A stretch of DNA of 64,000 nucleotides, taken from the NCBI GenBank assembly GCA_963728535.1, contig CAVSKK010000001.1, forward strand, positions 434,001 to 498,000, read 5' to 3'. Position 1 is the stretch's first letter; every line of letters starts with the position of its first letter. The translations under genes were made by a program, and so were the position numbers. Shown one piece after another: positions 39,732 through 48,818 of this stretch. The stretch comes from VAXT01 sp963728535. Its GTDB lineage: Bacteria > Actinomycetota > Thermoleophilia > Gaiellales > Gaiellaceae. The notes under the pieces are model-generated. The model made no database searches. It worked only from the letters and a program-made list of their open reading frames with translations, and was not told where the DNA came from.

Positions 39732-42149
39732 TCAAGCACGGATTGCGGCGCCCTCGGGGTCGTAGAGCGGTTCGGTGGCTACCTCGGCCGCGACGGCGGT
39801 TCCGAAGATCTCCACCTCGACCGGCTGACCGACATCGGCCACGTCGGACGGGAGGTAGGCATAGGCGATCGAGCGCTCGACCGTGTACCCGTAGCCGCCG
39901 CTCGTGACGCGCCCCCGCACGCGGCCGTCGACCCGCACGGGCTCCGAGCCCAGCGCGACCGAACGCGGGTTTTCGAGGACGAGGCAGACGAGCTTGCGCT
40001 CTGCTCCGTCGTCCGCGGCGACCAGCGCGTCGCGGCCGATGAAGTCCTCCTTGTCGAGCTTGACCGCGAAGCCGAGGCCCGCCTCGTACGGTGTGTCCTC
40101 GGGCGAGATGTCGGAGCCCCAGACCCGGTAGCCCTTCTCCAGGCGGCAGGAGTCGATCGCCTTGTAACCGCCGGCGACGAGGCCGTGCTTCTGTCCGGCT
40201 TGCCAGATCCCGTCCCAGAGTTGAAGTCCGAGCTCCGTCGGGCAATAGAGCTCCCAACCGAGCTCGCCGACGTACGTGACCCGCAGAGCGAGACATTCGA
40301 TGGGACCGATCGCGAGGCCGCGCGCGTGCATGTATGGGAAGGCTTCGTTTCCAAGATCCGCAGTCGTCAGAGGCTGAAGGATCTCTCGCGCCTTCGGCCC
40401 CCAGATGCCGAGGCAGGCGAACGCTGAGGTGACGTCTTCGACGGCGACCGACCCGTCGTCCGGGGCGTGCGAGCGGATCCAGGCCAGGTCGTGCCGGCCG
40501 AAGGCGGTTCCCGTGACGATGCGGAAGTGATCCTCGGTGAGCCGCGTGACCGTGAAGTCGCACTCGATCCCGCCGCGCTCGTTCAGCATCTGGGTGTAGG
40601 TGATCGCGCCGACGTCGCGGGCGACGCGGTTGTCGCACAGGTGCTCGAGGAAGTCGGCCGCCCCCCCGCCCGAGACCTCGATCTTGGCGAACGAGGTCTC
40701 GTCGAAGAGAGCGGCCGCCTCGCGGGTGGCCCGGTGCTCGGCGCCGACCGCCGGCGACCAGAGCCGTCCGGCCCAGCCTCGGGGTCGCAACGACTCCTCG
40801 CCCGCCGCCGCGTTGGGCTCGAACCAGTTGGGCCGCTCCCAGCCGGACTTCTCGCCGAAGGCCGCGCCGAGCTCCTGGAGCCGTGGGTACGTGGGGGAGA
40901 GGTGCAGCGGTCGGCCCGCCTGGCGTTCGTGCCCGGGGTACTTGACGTCGTAGTACGTCGAGTAGATCTCGACCGTGCGGGCGAGCGTGTAATCCGTATT
41001 TGCGTAGTCGCCGCCAAAACGGCGCGAGTCCATCTCCCACGTGTCGAGGCTCGGAAGACCTTCGACGATCCATTCGGCGACGAGCTTGCCCATGCCGCCG
41101 GCGCCCGCGAGCCCATGGGCGCAGAAGCCCGCCGCGACCCAGAACCCTCGCACCTCGGAGGGGCCGAGGATGAACTCGCCGTCAGGGGTGAATGCCTCCG
41201 GGCCGTTGATCAGCCGGATGACCTCGGCATCGGCGAGCTCCGGCACTCTCACGATCGCGTTCTGCATCAGCTCCTCGAAGCGATCCCAGTCCTCAGCGAG
41301 CAGCTTGCCGTTGAAGTCGGCGGGGATGCCGTCGAGCCCCCAGGGCGCCGGGTCGCGCTCGTAGCCACCCATGACAAGGCCACCCGACTCGCCGCGGAAG
41401 TAGACGAGGAGCGACGGGTCGCGCATCGTCGGCAGGTCGAGCGGAAGCCCGCTCGGGCGCGTGATCAAGTATTCGTGCGCCATCGGCACCGTCGGGACGA
41501 TCACGCCGGCGAGCGCGCCGATCTCTGCGGCGAACATGCCGCCCGCGTTGACCACGATCTCGGTCGCAATCGACCCCTTGTCCGTCTGGACGCCGGTGAC
41601 CCGGCCGCGCTCGACGCCGATCTCGGTCACGCGCGTCGACGTGTTGATCTCCGCCCCGCGGCGTCTCGCACCCTCTGCCAGGGCGAATGTGAGCTGGCTG
41701 GGGTCGACGTACCCGTCCGTCGGGAGGTAGGCGGCGCCCATGACGCCGTCCGTCGACATCGGCGGGAAGAGGCGCTGCGCCTCCTCGGTCGAAACGAGGT
41801 CGAGCGGAAGGCCGAACGTCCGCGCCCAGCCCGCCTGGCGCGCGAGCTCTTCCATGCGCTCATCCGAGGACGCAAGGCGCAAAGAGCCGACCTCGTGCCA
41901 GCCCGTCTCGAGCTCCACCTCCTCTTCGAGCGTCCGATAGAGCTCTACCGAGCTCATCATCATCCTCGTCAAGCTCAGCGAGCCGCGGAGCTGTCCCACG
42001 AGGCCCGCCGAGTGGAAGGTCGAGCCGCTGGTCAGGTCCGCGCGCTCGACGAGCACGAGGTCTTCCCACCCGAGTCGTGCGAGCCAGTAGAGAACCGCTG
42101 CGCCGCCGACGCCGCCGCCGATCACGACAGCTCGTGCTCGGTCTCTCAT
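39732..42149 (-). CDS. Dimethylglycine/sarcosine dehydrogenase-like flavoprotein
   Basis: 805 residues from ATG 42149. N-terminal FAD-dependent oxidoreductase domain (VVIGGGVGGAAVLYWLAR; GSTFHSAGLVG, whose His aligns with the flavinylated His of dimethylglycine dehydrogenase), then FAO_M and glycine-cleavage T-protein-like folate domains (ITYTQMLNERGGIECDFTV, YVGELGWELY, GYKAIDSCRLEKGYRVWGSD). Oxidises N-methyl amines, passing the C1 unit to folate. The ATG overlaps the stop of the upstream kinase-like gene. Consistent with choline/betaine-type amine breakdown. Confidence 0.9.
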   Translation of the reverse strand: MRDRARAVVIGGGVGGAAVLYWLARLGWEDLVLVERADLTSGSTFHSAGLVGQLRGSLSLTRMMMSSVELYRTLEEEVELETGWHEVGSLRLASSDERMEELARQAGWARTFGLPLDLVSTEEAQRLFPPMSTDGVMGAAYLPTDGYVDPSQLTFALAEGARRRGAEINTSTRVTEIGVERGRVTGVQTDKGSIATEIVVNAGGMFAAEIGALAGVIVPTVPMAHEYLITRPSGLPLDLPTMRDPSLLVYFRGESGGLVMGGYERDPAPWGLDGIPADFNGKLLAEDWDRFEELMQNAIVRVPELADAEVIRLINGPEAFTPDGEFILGPSEVRGFWVAAGFCAHGLAGAGGMGKLVAEWIVEGLPSLDTWEMDSRRFGGDYANTDYTLARTVEIYSTYYDVKYPGHERQAGRPLHLSPTYPRLQELGAAFGEKSGWERPNWFEPNAAAGEESLRPRGWAGRLWSPAVGAEHRATREAAALFDETSFAKIEVSGGGAADFLEHLCDNRVARDVGAITYTQMLNERGGIECDFTVTRLTEDHFRIVTGTAFGRHDLAWIRSHAPDDGSVAVEDVTSAFACLGIWGPKAREILQPLTTADLGNEAFPYMHARGLAIGPIECLALRVTYVGELGWELYCPTELGLQLWDGIWQAGQKHGLVAGGYKAIDSCRLEKGYRVWGSDISPEDTPYEAGLGFAVKLDKEDFIGRDALVAADDGAERKLVCLVLENPRSVALGSEPVRVDGRVRGRVTSGGYGYTVERSIAYAYLPSDVADVGQPVEVEIFGTAVAAEVATEPLYDPEGAAIRA

Positions 42150-43021
42150 GCCGTCAGGGCTTCGCGGAAGGCCGGATCGGCCGCGGTTCGAGCGAGGCGG
42201 GTGAAGTGCTCTTGGGCGTACGCGACGAAGTCGAAGTCGAGCTCCGAGACCGCCTGCTGGACTACGGCCCACATCGCCTCGCGGAAGTCGGACATGAAGC
42301 GCATCAGGCGCAGCGCGCCCAGATCGGCGGGGTTCAGCTCACCGAAATAGGCGACCAGGAGCTCCTCGTTCTCGGCCTCCTCGAGCTCATGGTTGATCGA
42401 GAAGTTCGCGAGGTCGAAGAAGCGGTCGCCCATGCCGGCGTACTCCCAGTCGACGATCCGCACGTCACCGTCGACGGCTATGAAGTTCGCGTTCAGGAAG
42501 TCGTTGTGGCACGGGACCGGCTGCGCCGATCGCCGGGCGAGCTCGATCTCGTCCGCCGTTTCCTTCGCCCTCGCGTACTGGGGCGGCGCGCTCAGACCCC
42601 GGGCTCGCGCGGTCGCGAGATAGACCTCGACGACACGAAACGAGTCGAAGCGCCCCGGAAAGGCCGGTCCCTCGTGCACGCGCCTGATCGTCTGGGCGAC
42701 GGTCCGCAGCGTCTCCGGACGCCGCATCTCCTCGACGGGTAGCGGCTGTCCTTGCACGAAGCGGGTGACCAGATACCCCTCGGGCTCGAGAAACGCGATC
42801 ACTTCGGGGCCAACTCCGAGGTCGGCAGCGACGCCGGTCGCTGCATGCTCGGCGTCGCGATCGATGCCGAGGAGAGCGGTGTCCTTGCCGCCGATGCGCA
42901 GCACGAACGTCTCTCCGTGCGTGGTGATCTTGAAGTTGTGGTTCGTGATCCCGCCGCCGAGCGGTTCCACCACGAGCTCGCGGCCCGGCCAGACACGCGC
43001 TGCGATCTGCTCCGGCTCCAT
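42146..43021 (-). CDS. Choline/ethanolamine kinase-like phosphotransferase
   Basis: 291 residues. APH/choline-kinase fold: glycine-rich-like GGGITNHNFKI, FVLRIGG with the ATP-binding region, catalytic HNDFLNANFIAVDG and metal-binding IVDWEYAGMGDRFFDLANF. The Brenner-type motif HxDxxxxN appears as HNDFLNAN. Substrate is likely choline, ethanolamine or a related amine alcohol given the neighbouring genes. TAGGAT lies 6 nt before the ATG, overlapping the divergent promoter. Confidence 0.82.
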   Translation of the reverse strand: MEPEQIAARVWPGRELVVEPLGGGITNHNFKITTHGETFVLRIGGKDTALLGIDRDAEHAATGVAADLGVGPEVIAFLEPEGYLVTRFVQGQPLPVEEMRRPETLRTVAQTIRRVHEGPAFPGRFDSFRVVEVYLATARARGLSAPPQYARAKETADEIELARRSAQPVPCHNDFLNANFIAVDGDVRIVDWEYAGMGDRFFDLANFSINHELEEAENEELLVAYFGELNPADLGALRLMRFMSDFREAMWAVVQQAVSELDFDFVAYAQEHFTRLARTAADPAFREALTA

Positions 43022-43027
43022 CCGGCG

Positions 43028-43037
43028 ATCCTAGACT
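43028..43037. promoter_or_regulatory. Overlapping divergent -10 boxes
   Basis: The 24-bp gap between start codons at 43021 (minus) and 43046 (plus) holds TAGGAT on the minus strand (43033-43028, 6 nt from its ATG) and TAGACT on the plus strand (43032-43037, 8 nt from its ATG). The boxes share two base pairs, so only one polymerase could melt the site at a time. Confidence 0.55.
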
Positions 43038-43045
43038 GACCCCGG

Positions 43046-43675
43046 ATGACGGTTCGCGCGCTGCTCCTCGACTTCAACGGCACCCTGTCCGAAGACGAGC
43101 CGCTCCTGTTTGCGATCTTCGAGGACCTGTTCGCCTCGGCGGGGAAGCCGATCACCGAAGCCGAGTACTACGAGCAGCTCGCCGGGCTCTCCGACCCGGA
43201 GGTCGTGGAGGCCTGGCTCGGGAAGCCCCAGCCTGCGCTCGTCGCTCGGAAGATCCAGCTCTACCGGGAACGCTCTGCTGACGGCCACACGATCTCGCCG
43301 GACGCTCGGCAGGCGGTGCGGGACGCGGCCGAACGCGTCGTGGTCGCGATCGTGTCCGGCTCCGCGCGATCGGAGATCGAGCCCGTCGTCGCTGCGGCTG
43401 GTCTCTCCTCGTCGATCGCCGAGATCGTGGCGGCAGAGGATGTCGAGCGCGGAAAGCCGGCTCCGGACGGATATCTCCGCGTCCTCGAGCTGCTCGGCCT
43501 CGAGCCGCGCGAGGCTGTCGCCCTCGAGGACTCCGAGGTGGGAATCGCCGCAGCCAAGGCGGCGCGGCTCAGCTGTTACGCCGTCTCCGGAACACACCCA
43601 CCCGATCGGCTGGCCGATGCGGACGGAATCGTCGAGCGTCTGGATCCGGACTTCGTCCGGCGGGCGCTGGCGTAG
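43046..43675 (+). CDS. HAD-superfamily hydrolase
   Basis: 209 residues. HAD motifs: DFNGTLSE (nucleophile Asp, unusual Asn for Asp at +2 variant region DFNGT), VSGSA as motif II, GKPAPDGYL with the Lys, and ALEDSEVGIAAA as motif IV. A helical cap lies between motif I and II, as in beta-phosphoglucomutase/phosphatase types. Substrate unknown. First gene of the plus-strand arm of the amine cluster. Confidence 0.85.
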   Translation: MTVRALLLDFNGTLSEDEPLLFAIFEDLFASAGKPITEAEYYEQLAGLSDPEVVEAWLGKPQPALVARKIQLYRERSADGHTISPDARQAVRDAAERVVVAIVSGSARSEIEPVVAAAGLSSSIAEIVAAEDVERGKPAPDGYLRVLELLGLEPREAVALEDSEVGIAAAKAARLSCYAVSGTHPPDRLADADGIVERLDPDFVRRALA

Positions 43676-43684
43676 GCTTCACTC

Positions 43685-45019
43685 GTGCTGAGCGCCAAGG
43701 AGCTCGAGCAGGAGATCGGGGACGGCTCGATCGACACGATCGTCGTCGCGTTCACGGACATGCAGGGCCGGCTGATGGGAAAGCGGCTTCAGGGCAGCTT
43801 CTTTCGCGACGGAGGGATCGCCGACCACGGGATCGAGGGCTGCAACTACCTACTCGGGCTCGAGATGGAGATGGATCCCGTTCCCGGCTACGAGATCGCG
43901 AGCTGGGAGCGTGGCTATGGCGACTTCACCGTTCGGCCGGACCTGGCCACGCTGCGGCGCATTCCGTGGCTCGAGGGGACGGCGCTCGTGCTCGGGGACG
44001 TCGAATGGGCCGACGGCTCGCCGGTCGCTCCTTCGCCGCGTCAGGTGCTCAAGCGCCAGGTCGAGCGTGCGGCTGAGGCCGGGTTCACGGCGAAGTTCGG
44101 CTCCGAGCTCGAGTTCTTCCTGTTCAAGGACACCTACGAGGAGGCCCGCGCGAAGCACTACCGCGACCTGACGCCGTCGGTGCCGTACATCCTCGACTAC
44201 CACATCCTCGCCTCCACCTACGACGAGCCGCTGCTCCGGCAGATCAGGAACGCGATGGAGGGCGCCGGGATTCCCGTCGAGACGTCGAAGGGCGAGGCAG
44301 GGCCCGGCCAGCACGAGATCAACTTCCGCTACGCGGACGCGCTGACGATGGCCGACAACCACGTCGTCTACAAGAACGGCGCCAAGGAGATCGCGCATCT
44401 GAACGGCTGCGCGATCACGTTCATGGCCAAGCCGTACCACGAGTGGGTAGGCAGCTCGTGCCACCTGCATTCGAGCCTCTGGCGTGACGGCGAGAGCGCC
44501 TTCGCCGGCGAGACCGATGTCTTCAAGCAGTACCTCGCCGGTCAGATCGCGTGTCTGAAGGAGCTCGCGATCTTCGTGGCGCCGACGATCAACTCGTACA
44601 AGCGGTATGCGGCTGCGAGCTGGGCGCCGACGACGCTCGCCTGGGGTCACGACAACCGGACATGCGGCTTTCGGATCGTCGGGCACGGCGCGGCCCTCCG
44701 GGCCGAGACGAGGATCCCGGGCGCCGACGTCAATCCCTATCTCGCCTTCGCTGCGCTGATCGCTGCCGGCCTCTACGGCATCGAGAACGAGCTCGAGTTG
44801 CCGCCTCCGCTCGAGGGGAACGCCTATGAGTCGGACGCCGAGCAGTTCCCGCACTCGTTGCGAGAGGCGATCGCCGCGCTCGAGAATGGGACGATGGCGC
44901 GCGAGGCTTTCGGCGACGACGTCGTCGACCACTACCTGAACTACGCCCGCACCGAGCAGAGCCTGTTCGACTCGGTGGTCACTTGCTACGAGCGCGAGCG
45001 GATGTTCGAGCGCGGATGA
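43685..45019 (+). CDS. Glutamine synthetase-like ligase (gamma-glutamylpolyamine/amine type)
   Basis: 444 residues from GTG 43685, with TAGGCT 6 nt upstream. Glutamine synthetase fold: FTDMQGRLMGKRL, FGSELEFFLFK (metal Glu), GEAGPGQHEINFRYADAL, AITFMAKPYHEWVGSSCHLH and NRTCGFRIVG. Divergence from housekeeping GlnA and its place before a PuuD-like hydrolase and an aldehyde dehydrogenase suggest gamma-glutamylation of an amine such as putrescine or ethanolamine, as in PuuA-type pathways. Confidence 0.85.
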   Translation: MLSAKELEQEIGDGSIDTIVVAFTDMQGRLMGKRLQGSFFRDGGIADHGIEGCNYLLGLEMEMDPVPGYEIASWERGYGDFTVRPDLATLRRIPWLEGTALVLGDVEWADGSPVAPSPRQVLKRQVERAAEAGFTAKFGSELEFFLFKDTYEEARAKHYRDLTPSVPYILDYHILASTYDEPLLRQIRNAMEGAGIPVETSKGEAGPGQHEINFRYADALTMADNHVVYKNGAKEIAHLNGCAITFMAKPYHEWVGSSCHLHSSLWRDGESAFAGETDVFKQYLAGQIACLKELAIFVAPTINSYKRYAAASWAPTTLAWGHDNRTCGFRIVGHGAALRAETRIPGADVNPYLAFAALIAAGLYGIENELELPPPLEGNAYESDAEQFPHSLREAIAALENGTMAREAFGDDVVDHYLNYARTEQSLFDSVVTCYERERMFERG

Positions 45020-45726
45020 AACCGGTCATCGGAATCACGTCGTACGCTGAGGAGGTGACCTGGGGCGCCTGGGTCGAGACCGCGGCGCTCGTTCCGCTCT
45101 CCTACGTGCGCGCCATCGAGCGCGCCGGTGGGCGGCCCCTTGTCGTCCCGCCGAGCGAGGACTCGATCGAGGAGACGCTTGCCGTGCTCGACGGAATCGT
45201 CTTCTCGGGAGGATCCGACGTCGATCCTGCGCAGTACGGAGACGAGCCGCATCCGGAGACCGACGAGCCGCGGGAGGTGCGCGATCGGGCGGAGATGGCG
45301 CTCCTGACGGCGGCCCTCGAGCGGGACATGCCGGTTCTTGCCGTCTGTCGGGGGTCCCAGGTGCTGAACGTCGCTCTCGGCGGCGATCTCGTCCAGCATC
45401 TGCCGGATGCGCTCGGGCACGAGGGCCATAGGCACAAGCCGGGCGCCTGGTCCGACCACGAGGTGAAGCTCGAGCCCGAGAGCCGCGTCGGAGGGCTCCT
45501 GGGCGAGCGCGCGCCCGTGAAGTCGCACCACCACCAGGGTTACGGGCGGATCGGCGAGGGCCTCCGCGAGGCCGGATGGGCCGACGACGGCACGGTCGAG
45601 GCGCTCGAGGATCCGTCGAAGCGATTCACGGTCGGCGTGCTCTGGCATCCCGAGGAAGGCGAGGACCTTGCTCTCTTCGAGGCGCTCGTGGAGGAGGCTC
45701 GCGGGTACCGGGAGACGCGCGGATGA
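45016..45726 (+). CDS. Gamma-glutamyl-GABA hydrolase-like (PuuD, class I GATase fold)
   Basis: 236 residues. Peptidase C26/PuuD family: VFSGGSDVDPAQYG, nucleophile Cys in LAVCRGSQVLNVALGG, HHHQGYGRIG, and GVLWHPEE with the catalytic His. Would remove glutamate from the gamma-glutamylated product at the end of the pathway. ATG 45016 overlaps the ligase stop and its own stop overlaps the aldehyde dehydrogenase start, so the genes are coupled. Confidence 0.9.
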   Translation: MKPVIGITSYAEEVTWGAWVETAALVPLSYVRAIERAGGRPLVVPPSEDSIEETLAVLDGIVFSGGSDVDPAQYGDEPHPETDEPREVRDRAEMALLTAALERDMPVLAVCRGSQVLNVALGGDLVQHLPDALGHEGHRHKPGAWSDHEVKLEPESRVGGLLGERAPVKSHHHQGYGRIGEGLREAGWADDGTVEALEDPSKRFTVGVLWHPEEGEDLALFEALVEEARGYRETRG

Positions 45727-47075
45727 TCGCCGTCCGCAACCCGGCGACCGAGAAGACGATCGCGGAGGTTCCCTCCGCCGGGATTGAGGAAACGGACGCG
45801 GCGGTCGCTGCAGCCAACGCGGCGTTTCCGGCATGGCGCGCCGTGGCCCCTGGCGATCGCGGCCGCCTCCTGCGGCGCCTCGCCGCGCTCGTCGAGGAGC
45901 ATGCCGAGGAGCTGGCGCTGCTCGAGACCCGCAACGTGGGCAAGCCGATTGCGGACTCGCGTGGTGAGGTCGGCATGGTCGCCGAGGTCTTCTACTTCTA
46001 CGCGGGCGCGGTCGACAAGCACCATGGCGAGACGATCCCGGTCGCGGGCGGCGTCGACATGACGTTCCGCGAGCCGCTCGGCGTCGTCGGGCTGATCGTG
46101 CCCTGGAACTTTCCGATCGCGATCTCGAGCTGGAAGCTCGGTCCGGCGCTCGCCACCGGCAACACCGTCGTTCTGAAGCCGGCCGAGCTGACGCCTCTGA
46201 CGGCGGTCCGCCTCGCTGTGCTCGCGCTCGAAGCGGGCCTTCCCGAGGGAGTGCTCAACGTCGTCACCGGCCCCGGCTCCGTGGTCGGTCGGCGGCTCGT
46301 CGAGCACCCGGACGTCGCCAAGATCGGCTTCACCGGGTCGACGGAGGTCGGGAGGGGCGTGATGAAGGGCGCGGCCGACTCGATCAAGCGCGTCACGCTC
46401 GAGCTCGGGGGCAAGTCGGCCAACATCGTCTTCGCGGACGGAGACCTCGAAGCGGCGGCCGGCGCAGCGCCCTACGCGGTCTTCGGAAACGCGGGCCAGG
46501 ACTGCTGCGCGCGGTCTCGCATCCTCGTCGAGCAGAGTGCGTACGACCGGTTCGTCGAGCTCCTGATCCAGGCGACCAAGGGTGTCAATGTCGGCGATCC
46601 CGAAAGTGACGAGACAGAGATGGGGCCGCTGGTCTCTTCGGATCAGCGTGAGGCCGTTTCGTCCTACGTCGACGGTAACGTTGCCTATCAAGGCAACACA
46701 CCAGGAGGCCCAGGATATTGGTTCCCGCCGACAGTTCTCGCACCAGTCTCGAACGACGACCGCGCCGCCCGCGAAGAGATCTTCGGGCCGGTCGCATGCG
46801 TGATCCCGTTCGCCGACGAGGCGGACGCGATCCGCCTCGCCAACGACACGCCCTACGGCCTCTCGGGCTCGGTCTGGACACGTGACGTGGGTCGCGCGCT
46901 CCGGGTCGCGCGCGGCGTCGACGCGGGCGTGCTCTCCGTCAACTCGAATACTTCTGTGCGCGTCTCGACCCCCTTCGGCGGGTTCAAGCAGTCCGGATTC
47001 GGTCGCGAGCTCGGGATGCATGCGCTCGACGGCTACTCCGAGGTGAAGAACGTGTACCTGGCGACGGACGCCTGA
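45723..47075 (+). CDS. Aldehyde dehydrogenase (PuuC/betaine-aldehyde type)
   Basis: 450 residues, NAD(P)-dependent. Rossmann features IVPWNFPIAISSWKLGPAL and GFTGSTEVGRGVM, catalytic Glu in TLELGGKSANIVF, and catalytic Cys in GQDCCARSR. The segment around residues 305-335 (SDQREAVSSYVDGNVAYQGN) is shorter than in most relatives and its DNA (about 46590-46750) is less GC-rich than flanking sequence. Likely oxidises the aldehyde formed from the gamma-glutamylated amine. Confidence 0.92.
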   Translation: MIAVRNPATEKTIAEVPSAGIEETDAAVAAANAAFPAWRAVAPGDRGRLLRRLAALVEEHAEELALLETRNVGKPIADSRGEVGMVAEVFYFYAGAVDKHHGETIPVAGGVDMTFREPLGVVGLIVPWNFPIAISSWKLGPALATGNTVVLKPAELTPLTAVRLAVLALEAGLPEGVLNVVTGPGSVVGRRLVEHPDVAKIGFTGSTEVGRGVMKGAADSIKRVTLELGGKSANIVFADGDLEAAAGAAPYAVFGNAGQDCCARSRILVEQSAYDRFVELLIQATKGVNVGDPESDETEMGPLVSSDQREAVSSYVDGNVAYQGNTPGGPGYWFPPTVLAPVSNDDRAAREEIFGPVACVIPFADEADAIRLANDTPYGLSGSVWTRDVGRALRVARGVDAGVLSVNSNTSVRVSTPFGGFKQSGFGRELGMHALDGYSEVKNVYLATDA

Positions 47076-47842
47076 TGGGCCGGCTCGACGGCAAGGTCGC
47101 GGTGATCACGGGCGCAGGCGGCGGCATGGGCCGCGAGGCGGCGGTCCTCTTCTCCGAGGAGGGCGCCAAGGTCTGCGCAGCGGATATCGACGGCGCGCTC
47201 GTCGAGGAGGTCGTCGCGCAGCTGAACGACGGCCTCGGTGTTCAGGTGGACGTCGCGGACGAAGAGAGCGTTCGGGCGATGTATGCGGCCACGGCCGAGC
47301 GGTTCGGCGGGATCGACGTCCTGTACAACAACGCCGGCATCTCGCCTGCGGACGATGCTTCGATCCTCGAGACCGAGGAGAGCTCCTGGGACCGGGTTCA
47401 GAACGTGAACACGAAGGGCGTGTTCCTGTGCTGCAAGCACGGCATCCCGTACCTGCTGGAGCGGGGCGGAGGCTCGGTGATCAACGTCGCCTCGTTCGTC
47501 GCTCTCGTCGGGGCCGCGACGTCGCAGATCTCGTACACGGCTTCGAAGGGCGCGGTCCTGTCGATCTCCCGTGAGCTCGGGGTGCAGTTCGCGCGGCAAG
47601 GCGTCCGGGTGAACGCGCTCTGCCCGGGGCCGGTGGAGACACCGCTCCTCCTGCGGATCTTCGGCGACGACCCGGCCGCGTACGAGCGGCGCCGGATTCA
47701 CCTCCCGATGGGCCGGCTCGCAAAGCCCCGGGAGATCGTGAATGCGGCACTCTTCCTTGCCAGCGACGAGGCGTCGTACGTGAACGGCGCGACGTTCCTC
47801 GTCGACGGCGGCCTGACGGCCGCGTACGTCACGCCCGAATAG
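47075..47842 (+). CDS. Short-chain dehydrogenase/reductase
   Basis: 255 residues. Classical SDR: cofactor motif TGAGGGMGREAA (about 12-23), NNAGIS, catalytic Ser in NVASFVALVG and YTASK with Tyr and Lys, and C-terminal FLVDGGLTAAY. ATG 47075 shares one base with the preceding stop. Substrate unknown; it may act on an alcohol intermediate of the amine pathway. It ends back to back with the convergent quinone reductase gene. Confidence 0.88.
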   Translation: MGRLDGKVAVITGAGGGMGREAAVLFSEEGAKVCAADIDGALVEEVVAQLNDGLGVQVDVADEESVRAMYAATAERFGGIDVLYNNAGISPADDASILETEESSWDRVQNVNTKGVFLCCKHGIPYLLERGGGSVINVASFVALVGAATSQISYTASKGAVLSISRELGVQFARQGVRVNALCPGPVETPLLLRIFGDDPAAYERRRIHLPMGRLAKPREIVNAALFLASDEASYVNGATFLVDGGLTAAYVTPE

Positions 47843-48790
47843 CTATCCGGAGATCGTGAGCACGATCTTTCCGAGTTGCTCGCCAGCCTCCATCCGCTCG
47901 TGCGCGGCGCGTGCTTCCTCGAGGGGAAAGACCTCGTCGATCACCGGGCGCGCCTTGCCACTCGCGACGAGCTCATAGGCGCCCTCGAAATCGGCCCTCG
48001 TTCCCATCGTCGAGCCGTAGATCGTCAGCTGCTTCCACCAGATCCGGTGGAGCGCCGCGGGCGGGTTCGGGCCGCTCGTTGCACCGCAGACCGCGATGCG
48101 CCCGCCGGGGCGGGCTGCCCGGAGCGTGCGTTGCCACGTCGCCTCGCCGACGTGCTCGACGACGACGTCCGCACCTCGGCCTTCGGTCGCAGCCTGCACG
48201 GCCTCGACGACGTCCTCCGCGCTGTGGTCGACCTTCACGTCGGCTTCGACCCGCGCGAGCTTCTCTTCGCTCGACGAGGTAACGATCGTCCGCGCACCGA
48301 GCGCCCTCGCGATCGCGTTCGCGGCCGTGGCGAGGCCACCGCCGATTCCCCAGATGAGCACCCACTCGTCCTCGCGCAGGGCGGCCTTCGTCACGAGCAT
48401 CCGGTAGGCGGTCTCGAAGACGAGCGGCCAGGCAGCGGCCTCCTCGAAGGTCATGCTCTCGGGGATGGGATAGACGTTCGCCCGCGGCACCGCAATCAGC
48501 TCCGCATGCGTTCCGTCCATGTGCTCGCCGATGACCGTGATCTTCTCGCCATGCTCGATGCCGGGGTTGATGAGGACGCGCTCCCCGTCGGCGATCCCTG
48601 CGCCGTCGGCTCCGAGAATCCGCGGCTTCGGCACGGACGGCCGGCCGCTTCGGATCCAGAGGTCGAGATGGTTGAGCGAAGCGGCGCGGAGCTCGACGAG
48701 CACCTCGTCAGGCCCCGCGACGGGATCCGGCGCGTCCTCGTAGCGAAGAACCTCGGGACCGCCGTCCTCGTGGATCCGGATTGCCTTCAT
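47843..48790 (-). CDS. Zinc-type alcohol dehydrogenase/quinone oxidoreductase (MDR family)
   Basis: 315 residues from ATG 48790. MDR fold: MKAIRIHEDGGPEVLRYEDAP, ASLNHLDLWIR, LGADGAGIA, NAD(P)-binding region WGIGGGLATAANAIARALGA. The structural-zinc Cys cluster is missing, so it resembles quinone oxidoreductases. TAGGAT lies 8 nt before the ATG. Divergent from queG with a 28-bp spacer. Confidence 0.88.
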   Translation of the reverse strand: MKAIRIHEDGGPEVLRYEDAPDPVAGPDEVLVELRAASLNHLDLWIRSGRPSVPKPRILGADGAGIADGERVLINPGIEHGEKITVIGEHMDGTHAELIAVPRANVYPIPESMTFEEAAAWPLVFETAYRMLVTKAALREDEWVLIWGIGGGLATAANAIARALGARTIVTSSSEEKLARVEADVKVDHSAEDVVEAVQAATEGRGADVVVEHVGEATWQRTLRAARPGGRIAVCGATSGPNPPAALHRIWWKQLTIYGSTMGTRADFEGAYELVASGKARPVIDEVFPLEEARAAHERMEAGEQLGKIVLTISG

Positions 48791-48798
48791 TTCCCCCG

Positions 48799-48812
48799 AT
48801 CCTAGGCACAAT
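48799..48812. promoter_or_regulatory. Closely spaced divergent -10 boxes
   Basis: TAGGAT on the minus strand (48804-48799) serves the quinone reductase gene and CACAAT on the plus strand (48807-48812) lies 6 nt before the queG GTG. Both fit in a 28-bp divergent spacer. Confidence 0.4.
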
Positions 48813-48818
48813 GCGGGC

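Noticed and set aside
38152..41073. 973-codon frame spanning the permease and flavoprotein genes
   Set aside because: Arg/Pro-rich, out of frame with two well-supported genes; no domain seen.
46590..46760. Lower-GC patch inside the aldehyde dehydrogenase gene as a transferred segment
   Set aside because: The frame and flanking family motifs are intact; the patch is short and could be ordinary variation.
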